Of a DNA stretch of 64,000 nucleotides, positions 24,901-36,482 are shown in pieces. The stretch lies in contig CM012953.1 in the NCBI GenBank assembly GCA_000181795.3, positions 10,038,735 through 10,102,734 of the forward strand, given 5' to 3'. The translations under genes were made by a program, and so were the position numbers. A model generated the notes under the pieces. The model saw only the letters and a program-made list of their open reading frames with translations. It ran no database searches and was not told the DNA's origin. This stretch comes from Trichinella spiralis. Its lineage: Eukaryota; Nematoda; Enoplea; Trichinellida; Trichinellidae. Each line of letters begins with the position of its first letter. Positions within the stretch are counted from its first letter, which is position 1.

Positions 24901-27900
24901 ATGTTTATTGGACTATTTTGAATTGAGTCGCTTAATCATTATTGAAACATGCACTCCTTGTTACATAAGAATGTGAGTTAATATTTCGAATTATATTGCT
25001 GATCGACCAGCAGTAAGTAATATACATTGACGATTGCTAACCAATGTACGCAATTCTGTCCTTGAGGCGCTGTTCACATTCTGTTTACCGATTCAATGCA
25101 CTGCACCATCTTTTGTAATGTTCATAACAAATAATTAGAAGAAACTGAAAAATATTTTAATAAAACGATATTTCTGTTTACAATATGCTGGATTAGGTTA
25201 ACTTTGATCTTCTCTGGAAATAATCTGTCAAATTATTTTGTATTAATTTTGTTCATCATAAAAATGTTAAATATTATTTCCTGATCGATGAAATAAAAAT
25301 GCCACAATCTCGAAAACATAATTTCACAGCTGTGTTTAAAGATAAACAAATTATACTAATGAAAAATAAATTTAAATCCATTTGAGAAAATTACTATAAA
25401 AATGCTTTTTAGTACCACCAAAAATTATCACTCTGGATCCAGAGAAAGACGGTGGTAAAGTGGAATCACGTTCTGGTCGCACAGTTGAAGTGCATTGTCG
25501 GGCTGTCGGTAGCAAACCAAAATCTGAAATTCGATGGTACAAAAATGACAAATTAATCCAAGGTTTGCTATAGCAAAGCAAAGCTAGCCTACTTTGAGCT
25601 TGAATGTTTTACATTAAATTTAGATTCGAACGTTTTTGAAGAAAGTGTTCAAGAAAAGGATAAGCTGATCACAACAGTTTCTCGAATTCGATGGGTTGCT
25701 CAACCTGAAGATGATGGAGCAATATTTACGTGCAGCGCAAGGCATCCGGCTTTATTAGCTGATGATGCACTGAGAACCAACTTTACACTTTCTGTTTTAT
25801 GTAATTTGATAATAATTGCGTAAAGATGGAAACAAATTTGAAAATACAAGTTGTAAAATTATTCAGATCCCCCTTCGTTTCCTGAAATTCGAGGTTACGA
25901 CGGACGAACGTTAAAAGCTGGTGAAAAACTTCGTCTTGAATGTGAAGTAACAAATGGAAATCCACCTCCAGAAGTGTTCTGGTATCGGAATGATAAAATC
26001 ATTGATCGAACATATGTCACACATTCAACAGTAAGAATAAATTTCAGCTATTTAGCATAATTTTCTGTCATAAAGAATATATACAATAATTTGAATAAAA
26101 GTTTGAATTATTAAAGTTGAAGCTAGCAAAATATTTCACATTGCTTGATCCACTTTTTAGTCATCCACGAACGATTATGACTTCATTGTTGATGGTAGTG
26201 ATCACGAGGCGGTCTATGCTTGTCACGCATCCAATCCAGCAGTTGTAACTCCACTCACATCAAATGTTCGGTTGAATGTTTTTTGTAAGTTAAATTTCAT
26301 GCTTTATATCAATAATTTGATTTTTAAACAATAAGTAAATGATCTGTTAGCAAGGCAGTTTTCGAGAAATGCACATTAATATTTTGAAATAGTAAATGTT
26401 TTTTTTATTTAAAATATAACAAACGATAACAAAGTTTATTATGATGCAGATCCACCAAGTAAAGTGCACGTAATTGGTCCAGAATTATCAAAAATTGGTG
26501 ATACCGTTAGTTTCTCCTGTATCTCTGGTTCGTCAAATCCTCCTGCTAAAATATATTGGGTGATAGATGGCAAGCCAATAAAGGAAAGCGTTAGTTCGAT
26601 TCGGCCTTCTTCTGATGGGAAAGGTAAATTGAAAATTCAAAATTGCTCCTCTGTGTGAACTGTGTGAAAATTAGGGATTTTTGCAGGCTTTTTCAGCGTA
26701 TCTAACATTTCGGTGCAAATAACAAATGAAAAACGTGATGTTCAAATTGTCTGTTCTGTCGTAAATGAAGAAATTCTACCAAGCGAAGGCGGTCGTTTGA
26801 CAAGCTCTAAAAAAATAACGGTCCTCTGTAAGTAGTTGGATTACATTATTTTTCAGTTTTAATTGAATAATATTGAAATTATGTCAATTCTATTTTGTTC
26901 TTATAATTTAAAATTTTAGATTATAATATTTGAAAAAAATTTTTACATTTCAGATCCTCCAGAATCAGTTTCAATATTTGGATATGACGGAACACCCGTA
27001 GTTGCTGGTAATATACAGCGGCTTTCTTGCGTAGCCGTTGGCGGCAATCCATTACCGACCATAAATTGGTTCAAAGGAAAGCGCAGAGTAAATTTTGAAC
27101 ATTTTGTTTTCAATTATTTATTTGAATTCTACTGCATGACTATTCATTGAAGATAACAACTGGGATATTAAATACTGTAAGCGATAATGCAGCTCAGAGT
27201 GAACTGGCCTTTCCTGTAGCCGCCTCAGACAACTCGGCCGCATACAAATGCAGTGCCCAAAACGAAGCTAGCACAAAACTGCTCACCGCATCTGTTAATC
27301 TGACGGTGCTATTTCCACCCAGTTCACTTTCAATTCACGTGAAACCAGATATTCTGAAAGTTGGTAACATTGCTCAATTAACTTGTGAAACAAGTTCCGG
27401 AAATCCAGCTCCAGTAATTACATGGTGGCGTGATGGCGAAAATGTTGCTGGTGTTGATGTGCACAACAAAAGGTGAGAATTCATAAAAATATATATATGT
27501 ATGTTTTTGAATTTAAATTTTTCACTTTACTCATTTTTCAACAGTGGTTTCAACGGAGGATGGGTCGTGAAGAGCAAGCTGTATGTTCCTCTTACAGCTG
27601 AAGAGGATGGCATGAAATATACATGCCGTGCCACTACTGCCGAGATTGGTCAAAGTGTAAACGAAGTGGTTTCTCTTTCTGTGAGATGTAAGCATTTTTA
27701 AAATTTATATTGATTAATCTTTTTTTTGAATTAATTTTTTTTCAGATTCACCTATGTTCTTTTTACGAGATCCGCAAGAAATAACAGTGCTAGAAAATGA
27801 AACAGTTGTACTGAATGCAACTGCCTCTGCTAATCCTGAACCTATTGTTTATGAATGGCTCAAAGATGGAAAGCCGATGCGAAATTCATTTTACAAATCA

Positions 27901-30900
27901 AATAAGCCAAAAGTTGTTCTTTCTGGTTCAGTACTGACTATTAACGAAATAGATCGAGCTCACAGTGGTCGATATACTTGTAAAGCGAAGAATTCCGAAG
28001 GAATTTCTACCATGATATTCATCATTTCTGTGAAATGTAAAAATGAACATTTTTGAAAATTTATTTTTCAGCATTGCAGTTCGATTTAAAAATTTTCAGA
28101 TTCAGCTGAAATCACGCATATTACTGAATCGGTTACAAAACGTGTTGGCGATGATGTGCAACTTGAATGTGAAGCAACAGCATTTCCTATAGTAGACAAT
28201 ATGATTGGCTGGGAACGAGATGGATTTAACATGTCTAGAGTTTCTATAAGACATACATCAGAAATGTCAATGTTAAAAATTTCTGATATTAACATAGAAG
28301 ATGCAGGAGCTTTTACTTGCACTGCTTACAATGGGATTGGCACCAGAGCAAAGAAAAAGGCTTGGATTATTGTCAAACGTAAAAATTTTTATGTTGCATT
28401 AAAAAGTAGGGCTTTTTTAATTTGTTGAACTTTATAACTTTAGATGCTCCAACTGTATACAAGAATTTGACTTATTCTAAAGTAGCTTCTGAAGTAGGAG
28501 CTGAAGTAGTTCTAAAGTGTTTGTGCAGAGGTGCACCGCAGGTTTCGTGGCAGTGGAAGCGAGATGATGGAAAAGAATTGGATTATGATGTGCGGTTCAA
28601 CGTTCAATCGAATCAAATTTCACCATTGGAATATGAGGCAAATAAACCGTCACAATTCTTTACACATGTGATTATTATTAATTTTTTTAGACTAAGCTAG
28701 TGATTAAGCGAGTTCTTCAAAATGATTACGGAAAATATATTTGCATTGCTAGAAATGAATTGGGAACCGATCAGTTTGAAATTCCCTTAAGACATTTGAG
28801 TAAGCGCTATCTATATTATAGCATTTTTCAAAATTTTTAAGGATTAATATTATTAATTATACTTAATGGAAAAATAATTTTTTGAAACTAAATTCAGGCA
28901 AGCCAGATCAACCGACAAATTTGACGATTAGCAACATTTCTCACGACGCAGTTAGTCTTCAGTGGCGTGAAAATTTTGATGGAGGCTTAAATCAGCTGTT
29001 CAGAATTCGATACTTTTCTTGGCGTAAATGAATTTCTTCTTTTCAGCTTCTACAGTATTTGCTTTTACAATGCTTTAACTTATTTCAGATGCTCCAGAAA
29101 GGCCATTATTTTCACCAACGGTAAATGAAACTACAATAACAATTAATGGTCTATCTCCGTCGACAAAGTACTCCTTTGCCGTTGAAGCGTTGAACAGACT
29201 TGGCAGTAGGGGCTTTTCCAAAAGCACCGTCAGCGCCGAAACACTAAGTAACAAGCATTATTTTACTATAAATTAAAGTCCACCATTGAAGCAAACGTTT
29301 TAGGAATTTCTGGAATAGCCAATCAATTGGGCATTAAAGAAGATATTCCAATTTTGGTTATTGTGCTTGTTTGTTTGGTTGGAGTTGTTTTGCTCGCCTT
29401 GAACGCTTTTCTTGTTCTTTGTTTCATCCGACGTCACAGAAATCGTAAATTGCAAGGTATTTTGTTTATTTATATTGTTCAGTTTATTGTATTTTTGAAG
29501 AAAAAATTACAAATTAAAAAACAGCATTTTTATTATAATGTATTTCTTCTTAATTTAATTCAAAAATACACGTTTGCATTCTGATCCTGTTTTATTGGGC
29601 TTTAATGATTTTGCATCTGATGATGTTGCTCGTTTCGTATTAATATGCATGCTTCTCTCTTTTGCACGTGTAAAAGGACTTTTAAATAATAGCATTGCTC
29701 ATCAAATTTAAAATTTTACAATTTGATGACAAAGGCATTCTTTTTTGAAACTATTCTCCAGTAACATTCTGCATGTAACATTTAACAACCTGCAAATATT
29801 TACCAATGCTTTTTCGTAGTGTACGTTTTTGTTTTCATGTTTTATTTAGTGCTGGAACACAAGGTTTTGGTGAATAATAATGCGGATTGTAGTCCCTCTG
29901 GGAAAACAGACGATTCTTTTTCAGGTATGATTTGCGTTTCAATTTTGAGGGCTTCTTAATTATGATTACTTTTTTCCATTCTGACTTTTAACATATTTTC
30001 AACTGACAAATTTGGATGAATGCTGCGTGTAGTGCATTTATTGATTGTATACGCACGTAAACCTCTACAATAAACAAATGAGCAGTTTACAGGGAAATTT
30101 TGTTTTATTAATTATTTAATGAATTTATTTTAGAAAAAGCTGCAAACGTAAGGTTACTTGAACAAGCACAACCAGAGGCGGCTCCTTATGCAGTAGTTGA
30201 GAAACTGCTTAACGGTTCTGTGAACAATCAAGAATCATCAGTTCAATTCGAATCCAATTCTAATAATCGTGCTTCTCAGTTCAGCGAAGATAACATGTCC
30301 ATGCGGACTGTAATTGTAAGCATGTAATTTTTTGTTTCGACAAAAATTTACACTCATTTTTGTTTTCAGGAAGTCGATTCCGCTGGTCGTCCAATATTCA
30401 ATAAACCATACGGTGCGCTTGAACAGCCTTCATATTTCAATTATCAGTCTAATTTAGATTATGGTAAGAGAATGTGATTGGAATTTGGAAAATATAATAA
30501 GTGAGGTTTTTGTCACTTTCAACAGATAATGCTCCTTCTGATGCGCTATATGCGGAAAGTTTGAGAGCCAACACACTGCAAAGACAGTTGATGTCTCCGC
30601 TTTATGAAGATTCAACTGCTTTTCATGTACGTACATCTTTGCTTTTAAAATTTACCGCAGTCATCAATAGTTGCATAGTTGCGAATATTAATTTTATTCT
30701 ACTTACTATTTGCAGGGTGCATCAGATGAAGAATTTACTTTGCCAATGATGGGTCCTCTCAGGTCAGTAAGCCAAGAGCTGAGCAATTATTCCGGTTTTG
30801 CAAATTCGCCAACTATCAGATCTTCAAGCTTACGTCGATCAGTGTTTGACAGGTTTGCTGAATTTGTAGCATATTTTGTAAAAATGTATTTTATGTACAA

Positions 30901-31278
30901 TGATAAATAGCTATTTGTCAATGCTGAATGCAATTTACTTTTTTTGAGAGAGGAATTTTCAAGATATAAATTTAAAATTATATAAATATTAAAATGGAAT
31001 TAGTTTTTTGAACTTTTGATTTCATTTGCAGAGGTTCTCCGAATATCTCCAGTCAAGCAAGCACTGTTGGCACTGTTGTTTACAACAATGGTCGATCACC
31101 TTTTGCTGAAGTCAGACCAATGCCATCACCACAACGCAGCGGCTATGCAGTGGGAAATTCTGCAACTGTGAACGGTTCTTCCGGTGTCAATACTTCTTTG
31201 CTCAGCACATTTCCAAACAGTGTGAATTCAAGAGACTACATGGCCTTCGACGGAGGCTTAACAGGCGATATTGTTTGA
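21939..31278 (+). CDS. syg-2: SYG-2/nephrin/Sticks-and-stones-like Ig-superfamily adhesion receptor
   Basis: Twenty-six exons fit in phase: 21939-21993, 23847-23990, 24210-24295, 24351-24447, 25413-25562, 25624-25801, 25867-26030, 26161-26284, 26450-26623, 26687-26827, 26954-27087, 27153-27472, 27545-27687, 27746-28036, 28100-28378, 28444-28667, 28691-28799, 28898-29023, 29089-29247, 29304-29456, 29850-29924, 30134-30315, 30370-30463, 30526-30626, 30716-30852, 31032-31278. The product is about 1361 aa: signal peptide (1-20), nine Ig-like domains (about 25-937, most with the paired Cys and W, joined by YPP/FPP linkers), one fibronectin III domain (938-1032), one membrane helix (about 1047-1074) and a cytoplasmic tail of about 287 aa. 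This is the nephrin/SNS/SYG-2 order; these receptors bind SYG-1/Kirre-type partners in synapse-site choice, muscle fusion or filtration slits. Exon 6 has one apparent extra base near 25740, between FTCSA and HPALLADD. The intron before exon 17 is only 23 nt. Confidence 0.9.
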
Positions 31279-32804
31279 ACTGCCAGGGTTTGTTTTAAAA
31301 TTTTTATTAACATAAATTTATTTAAATGAATTCTTTGTTCATTCCTGTTCAAAGTTATTCTGTTGTTGTTTCTTACGCAATTGCTGCTGTCAGTTGTAAA
31401 CAAAATCAATTTATCTTTTTTTCATGGGAAGTGAACGTGACCGATGCTACTTAGTTATATACATATATATATATGGAATTTGAAAAAAAATTGAGGGTCT
31501 TTTTTTCTGCATTTCGTATGAAACAACAAAGTGTCATTGCAAGGTTGGAAAATTTCACTTGCATGACTGAAGCTCTGTTTTGTGTGAAGTGATTTCTTGT
31601 GAACTATTTATTCAGGCTAATTTTCGATGTTTTTATTTAATTGTTTGTTTACTGATTAATTTATTCAATTGTTACTATTGCGTTCCGTTTCTAAAAGCTT
31701 TTACTGATTTGTTTGTTATGAAACAGTGTTATTTCAAAATAAATGTTGAACTACACAAAAAATCAAAGTAATTTAAAAGTGATACAACGAACCTTTTTCT
31801 GCATACAACATTATGTATATGTATATTGTATTATAATTTTGAAATTTACAAACTATCTGGGTTTAAATGAAATTGGGAATGTATATGGCAGATAAGTTGC
31901 AAGTTCATTAATTTTATGTCCTCTTGCAGTAATTTTAATTCAAGTATTTAAAGTGTTGTTCATTATATTATTGAATTTGATATTCCGAATGCTAGATAGC
32001 ATTTGAATATTTAATTTGGCAATGCAATAATTACACAAAAGCAACTGAAGCGAAAATTTAAAAACAGCAGCCGCTGATGTGCGTGGAAAAGATGTATTAT
32101 TTAATATAACATCAGTGCATGTTAGCAGGTTAGCTAATGGTGCTAATGCACGTTCGAACCGTGCATCGTTTTTGTTGTCATTACTTTTAGCTTTATTGCT
32201 GTTGTATTTTATTGATTATTGCTTAAATATTAAATTATTCCTTTGTAAAAACTAAAAAACTAATCTGTTTGCAAAAATTCTGTTGCTTAGGTAAAAGTGT
32301 AATTTTTAACAGTACTTTTGAACAACATTGCTATAAATATTATCGATATGTTTCTAAAAATACTTTAGATAAATAAGTATAAATTGTTCGCGCGATGAAT
32401 ATGCATAAATTTTACAGATAAATAGCACTTTTTGTTTTATTTTATCTTATTTTATATACAAAAGTTAACATTATATGAGATGCCTTTTCTAAATGCAACT
32501 GAAGTAAATAAATATATTACAATAAAAAGTAATAAAACAGATTTAATTTAAAAAGTTTAAATGAAACAGTAGATAATTTTCTTAATTAACTTAACCTTAG
32601 TTTAACAACATTTAAAGAAGATAATCTGCGTGTCATATTTTTTAATGCTTTAATCATAATAAACAAAAATACTTATTACTTTTATTGCAAAATATCACTG
32701 TGTACTAACAAACAGATTTACACATATTTTTCAAAATCGTTCTAATAAACAATGACTAATTTAGTGCTTTCCAAATGTTGATTATTCTTTTTTCACTTAA
32801 TTTA
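31279..32804. other. intergenic, 3' flank of the receptor gene
   Basis: AT-rich 3' UTR/intergenic sequence between the receptor stop and the 3' end of the small secreted-protein gene (-). A tRNA T-arm-like segment at 32148-32164 is noted separately. No other feature. Confidence 0.5.
32148..32164 (+). other. tRNA T-arm/B-box-like segment without a full tRNA
   Basis: GCACG-TTCGAAC-CGTGC forms a perfect 5-bp stem with a canonical 7-nt T loop (B box), and a T run follows shortly. The 5' part does not give a matching acceptor stem or D and anticodon arms at normal spacing, so it is a tRNA-derived relic or chance. Confidence 0.25.
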
Positions 32805-33686
32805 TTACACAGCACTTTTTGGAGCATAAGAATCTTGCAGTTCTTTCATTTCCTGTAACAGTGTTATTAACTGAATAGCATAATCAATTATATTTTCTTC
32901 ACATTTATGAAGTTTAACGATAAAGTGTTGAGCCAGTTTATAATTATAATTTTAAAATTGCAATTTCTTAATTATTGAACAATGTTCAGTAAAAAGTAAT
33001 AAATTCACGAAATCAGTTATAACATTAATAAGTACTTACTTTTATTTGACATTTCTTTATACATTTTTCAAGAAACGATGCAGGAAGCAAGAGTAAAATG
33101 ATTTTATGTGCTTTCTTTGTACATTTCTCTATGCATTTTTTGTTAATGCCTTCTAAATCGGAACGCATGGTGGTATACTGGTCAGCAGTCTAAATTTGTA
33201 GTTATTAATTCACTTCATAATTAATTATTGTCATGTTATGAAGGGATTTTATTCTTTTATATCATATAATTTCATGTAGCTGATTGAATTCATTTTATTA
33301 ATTCTTTTGCTTTGAATTTTAATTGCTAGTAAGTTTATTTTCCAAAATGAAAATAAAAGACTGCAAATGTTGTATTGCTATTTTGAATATTGCTTTACAT
33401 ACCTGTATGCTTTTCTCCAAACTTTCTAATGTTACTTTATATTCTTCATTGGTCTGAAATTTCGAGTAACATTATAATAAATTAAAATTAATTTTTTAAA
33501 TTAGTTATTAAAATTTTTTTTATGATTTAGTGATAAAAAATTTATTTCATTTATTTCAGCCTTACTACTATTATTATGCACATAACGCTTTGGAATATTA
33601 CATTCAAAATCAAAAACTTTACTTACAGAAGTGCTCTCGACTAGTGAAATAATAAATAATAAAGTGAATAACCACAGCAGTTTCAT
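32805..33686 (-). CDS. small secreted protein with paired CX3C motifs, unrecognised
   Basis: Four exons, all phase 0: 33627-33686, 33403-33453, 33040-33189 and 32805-32852, giving 102 aa. Residues 1-20 (MKLLWLFTLLFIISLVESTS) are a clear signal peptide, exactly filling exon 1. The mature part is lysine- and glutamate-rich and probably helical. Its only cysteines are C-IEK-C and C-IKK-C, separated by 19 residues, i.e. a CX3C-X19-CX3C pattern that could staple two antiparallel helices by two disulphides. There is no membrane segment after the signal. I do not recognise a family: the layout recalls helical-hairpin proteins (twin CX3C, ShK-unrelated toxins, antimicrobial or immunomodulatory peptides), but that is only structural analogy. 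All introns have good donors (GTAAGT, GTATGT) and pyrimidine-rich acceptors, which supports a real gene. Confidence 0.7.
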
Positions 33687-36482
33687 AACTACAAATTTAA
33701 AATTTAATAATTATGGATATGCATAAATTCAATTATACATACACACACATATATATATATGTGCATGTCTGTATGCATTTCTTAAATTATGGTGTATATT
33801 TTATAATTAATGATGAAAATCAACCAAAGTTAATATTGACAAAATCATATCAGTTTAACTGCATCCGTTGTAAAGTTGTCTGTCCCTTGGAAATACGAAA
33901 GAAATGAAATACAAAGCCATTTTCTTGTTTTAATTGATACCTGATGTACTGGTGTTCATAGTGTTAAGGACTTGTACTGTATGTAAAATTCACTCTGTAA
34001 ACAGATTGTGACAAAAATAGCACCATTATTTCCAATTTATGTTTTCTGATCATTAAAATTATGTAGTAGGCTGTCAAAATGTACATTTTAATTAAATATA
34101 TATTTCATTGTCAGCATAATTAAATAACTTAAAAATCTATTTTATATTAAAGTATTAATCATATCGATAGGAAACTACCCTTTCTTAGAATTAACAATCA
34201 TTTTGGCAAAGCAGAAGTTTTCTTTTTATTGGCAAAAGGTATTTTACAGAATTTAAATTAAGCAATATAATAAAATATTGATCAAAAATTGAATGATGTC
34301 ATTATTTTTCAGACAATAATTAATTATTTAATAAATAAAAGCAGAAAACGATATTTTTCATTTGTTTTTTAACGTAATAAAAATTTTAAACAAATTCTAT
34401 GTGGATGTGTTAATGATTATATAATGAATGTAAGGTAATTAATTACTAATTGCTGATTGATAATGGTAATGAATTAATTGCTAATTGAAGTTTAAACTAA
34501 AATTTATTATACTTTACTAATGTTTTGTAAAAAAGACATCCCTGCTGTGCTGTTTGCTTTAAAAATTTCTTCTAATTTTCACATTGCTATTTCATGCAAC
34601 CAATGCAATATCTGTAGTGATTTGTTTCATATTTTGTAAATGCAGCACAGATGCAATACAAACAATGAAAATATTGCGAATGAAATGTTAAAAAAATGTT
34701 CATAATTTTTCGTTGGACATGCCATTCAATAATTTAGGACTGTGAATTTATTAAAAGCATTTCATATAACATGCAAAGTAATACATGCTGGGAATTTCGA
34801 GTGCTTCCCTAGATATTCATAATAAATTATCAGTATTTCAATGATGAATCTATTAGATGTTGCTGAATCATGATATTTGTTTTGGATTGATCAATGAAAG
34901 AAATGACAGACAGCTCAAAAACAACGATGCTTGAACAATGATTGCGCTGACTGTGTGAACGTATGTGTTTGAAAGATGAAAAAAGACAAGAACTTTTTTC
35001 GTTGCATTAAATGCAACATTATGCATGAATGTCAGGGTAGCGTGTGGATTGGCCAATTGCTAGTGTCATCTGCTTGCTTTATTGTGTGCTGGAGTCTGAT
35101 GAGTAAAAGTTCACTTTTTGTTCTCATTGAATGAGAAGAAGAAAAAGTTGGAGTGTTCTGGTTCCACGTAGCATCTCAAGTGAACGAAGTAGAACGACAG
35201 AAACTCTGGAAGAGCAGCTTTGTCAGATATAACCATACTAACGAAGAAAATCAGGTGAGCTGGACAGAAAATCGCACTAGCTTAGCAAAGCAAAGTTCAC
35301 TAAGTTGATTGTTACTCTGTGACCGTCAGTTTTCTATAACGTTACATTTAATTTATGCAAATTGAAATAAAGTAAAACAAATTTTGTGATTATGCACGTA
35401 TGAAATAAAGCATTTCAACAATAGACTTTTGAGCAACTTGAAAAAATTTATAAAACTTCGTACAAAATTCAAAATCTTCCATTAATCAAATATCGCTTAT
35501 TATTTTGAAAAAAGATTTTATAAATATTTTAAAATAATAAAAAGCCGAGAAAAATAGTTCATCTTTATTTATCATGCAAATATCATTAGTTGAAAATTAA
35601 AAACTTTTTTAGGTAAGTTTACGTAGTTAATTAATCCTTGTGTATCAGTACTGTATATATACTGTATTGTAGCCCGCGCCATCTGCGTTGAAATTTCGTG
35701 CATTGGACAAGCAGCCCGGTGTGTCAAGTTCAGTTTCAATTGCATCTTCGATCAGGCATTTTTTATTTATTTTTAACTTTATTTCACTTTGATTTTTTCA
35801 TTTACAGCTTGTTGATTTTTGATTCGTGTATTTTTTTCTCGCGAATTGTTTTCGAATTTGAAGGTTATGTTGTTGTTTTTTCAACATTTTCGCAGGGGCA
35901 GTTTGCGGTTTGAAAATTTTTCAAACGTATGCACGAGAGGGTGAGAGATCGATTTGCGGTGATTGATCACTTTCGGCCGTTCAGTTGCTCTGTGCCGGGG
36001 CTGAAAATATGCTTCGTGTCAGCTTGAATGTTTGGGCGTTAGCGGAGATCCGGCGGCGCTGGGCGTGCATTTTTCCGTCGGTTTTCGTCCACCCCAAGCC
36101 GCCCCCCCCCGTAACTCCCCGCTTGCTTCCCAAAATCGATCTTCCATCACTGCGCCCGAAGCTTTTTCCGCCCGCCGATGTTTGATGTCGACGCACAAAG
36201 CTGCCAGGCAGATGGCTTTCGGCCTTCTCCATGATTGACGTGGTTAGGCGCGCGGAACCGCAGCTGTCCGCCATTTCCAAGCGTTCTGAGCTCGGAAGAG
36301 GTTTTATTTCGCTTTCGCGTTCAGCGTTGTGCTGGCAAAATGCGCGCCAACCAACTTTTTTGGCTTTTCAAAATTTATTCTTTTGAAAAATTTTCACAAA
36401 CGCTTTCTTCTTTTTTTTCTCTCGTTACTTTTTTCCTTGCTGACTTTTGTTTTTTTTTCTGTTTATTTCAGGTAAAAGTACG
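33687..36482. promoter_or_regulatory. intergenic and probable promoter/5' UTR of the DLGAP-like gene
   Basis: 33.7-34.9 kb is AT-rich with an (AC)/(AT) microsatellite near 33738-33763 and nothing else. From about 34.9 kb, and especially 35.9-36.35 kb, GC and CpG content rise sharply, with a C-run near 36103-36110. A donor-like site (aatcag/gtgagctgg) at about 35252-35253 could end a 5' non-coding exon. The coding exon of the DLGAP-like gene is preceded by an acceptor ending at 36471, only 11 nt before its ATG, so a 5' UTR intron or trans-splicing is implied. The short GC-rich open stretches here are not convincing genes. Confidence 0.45.
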
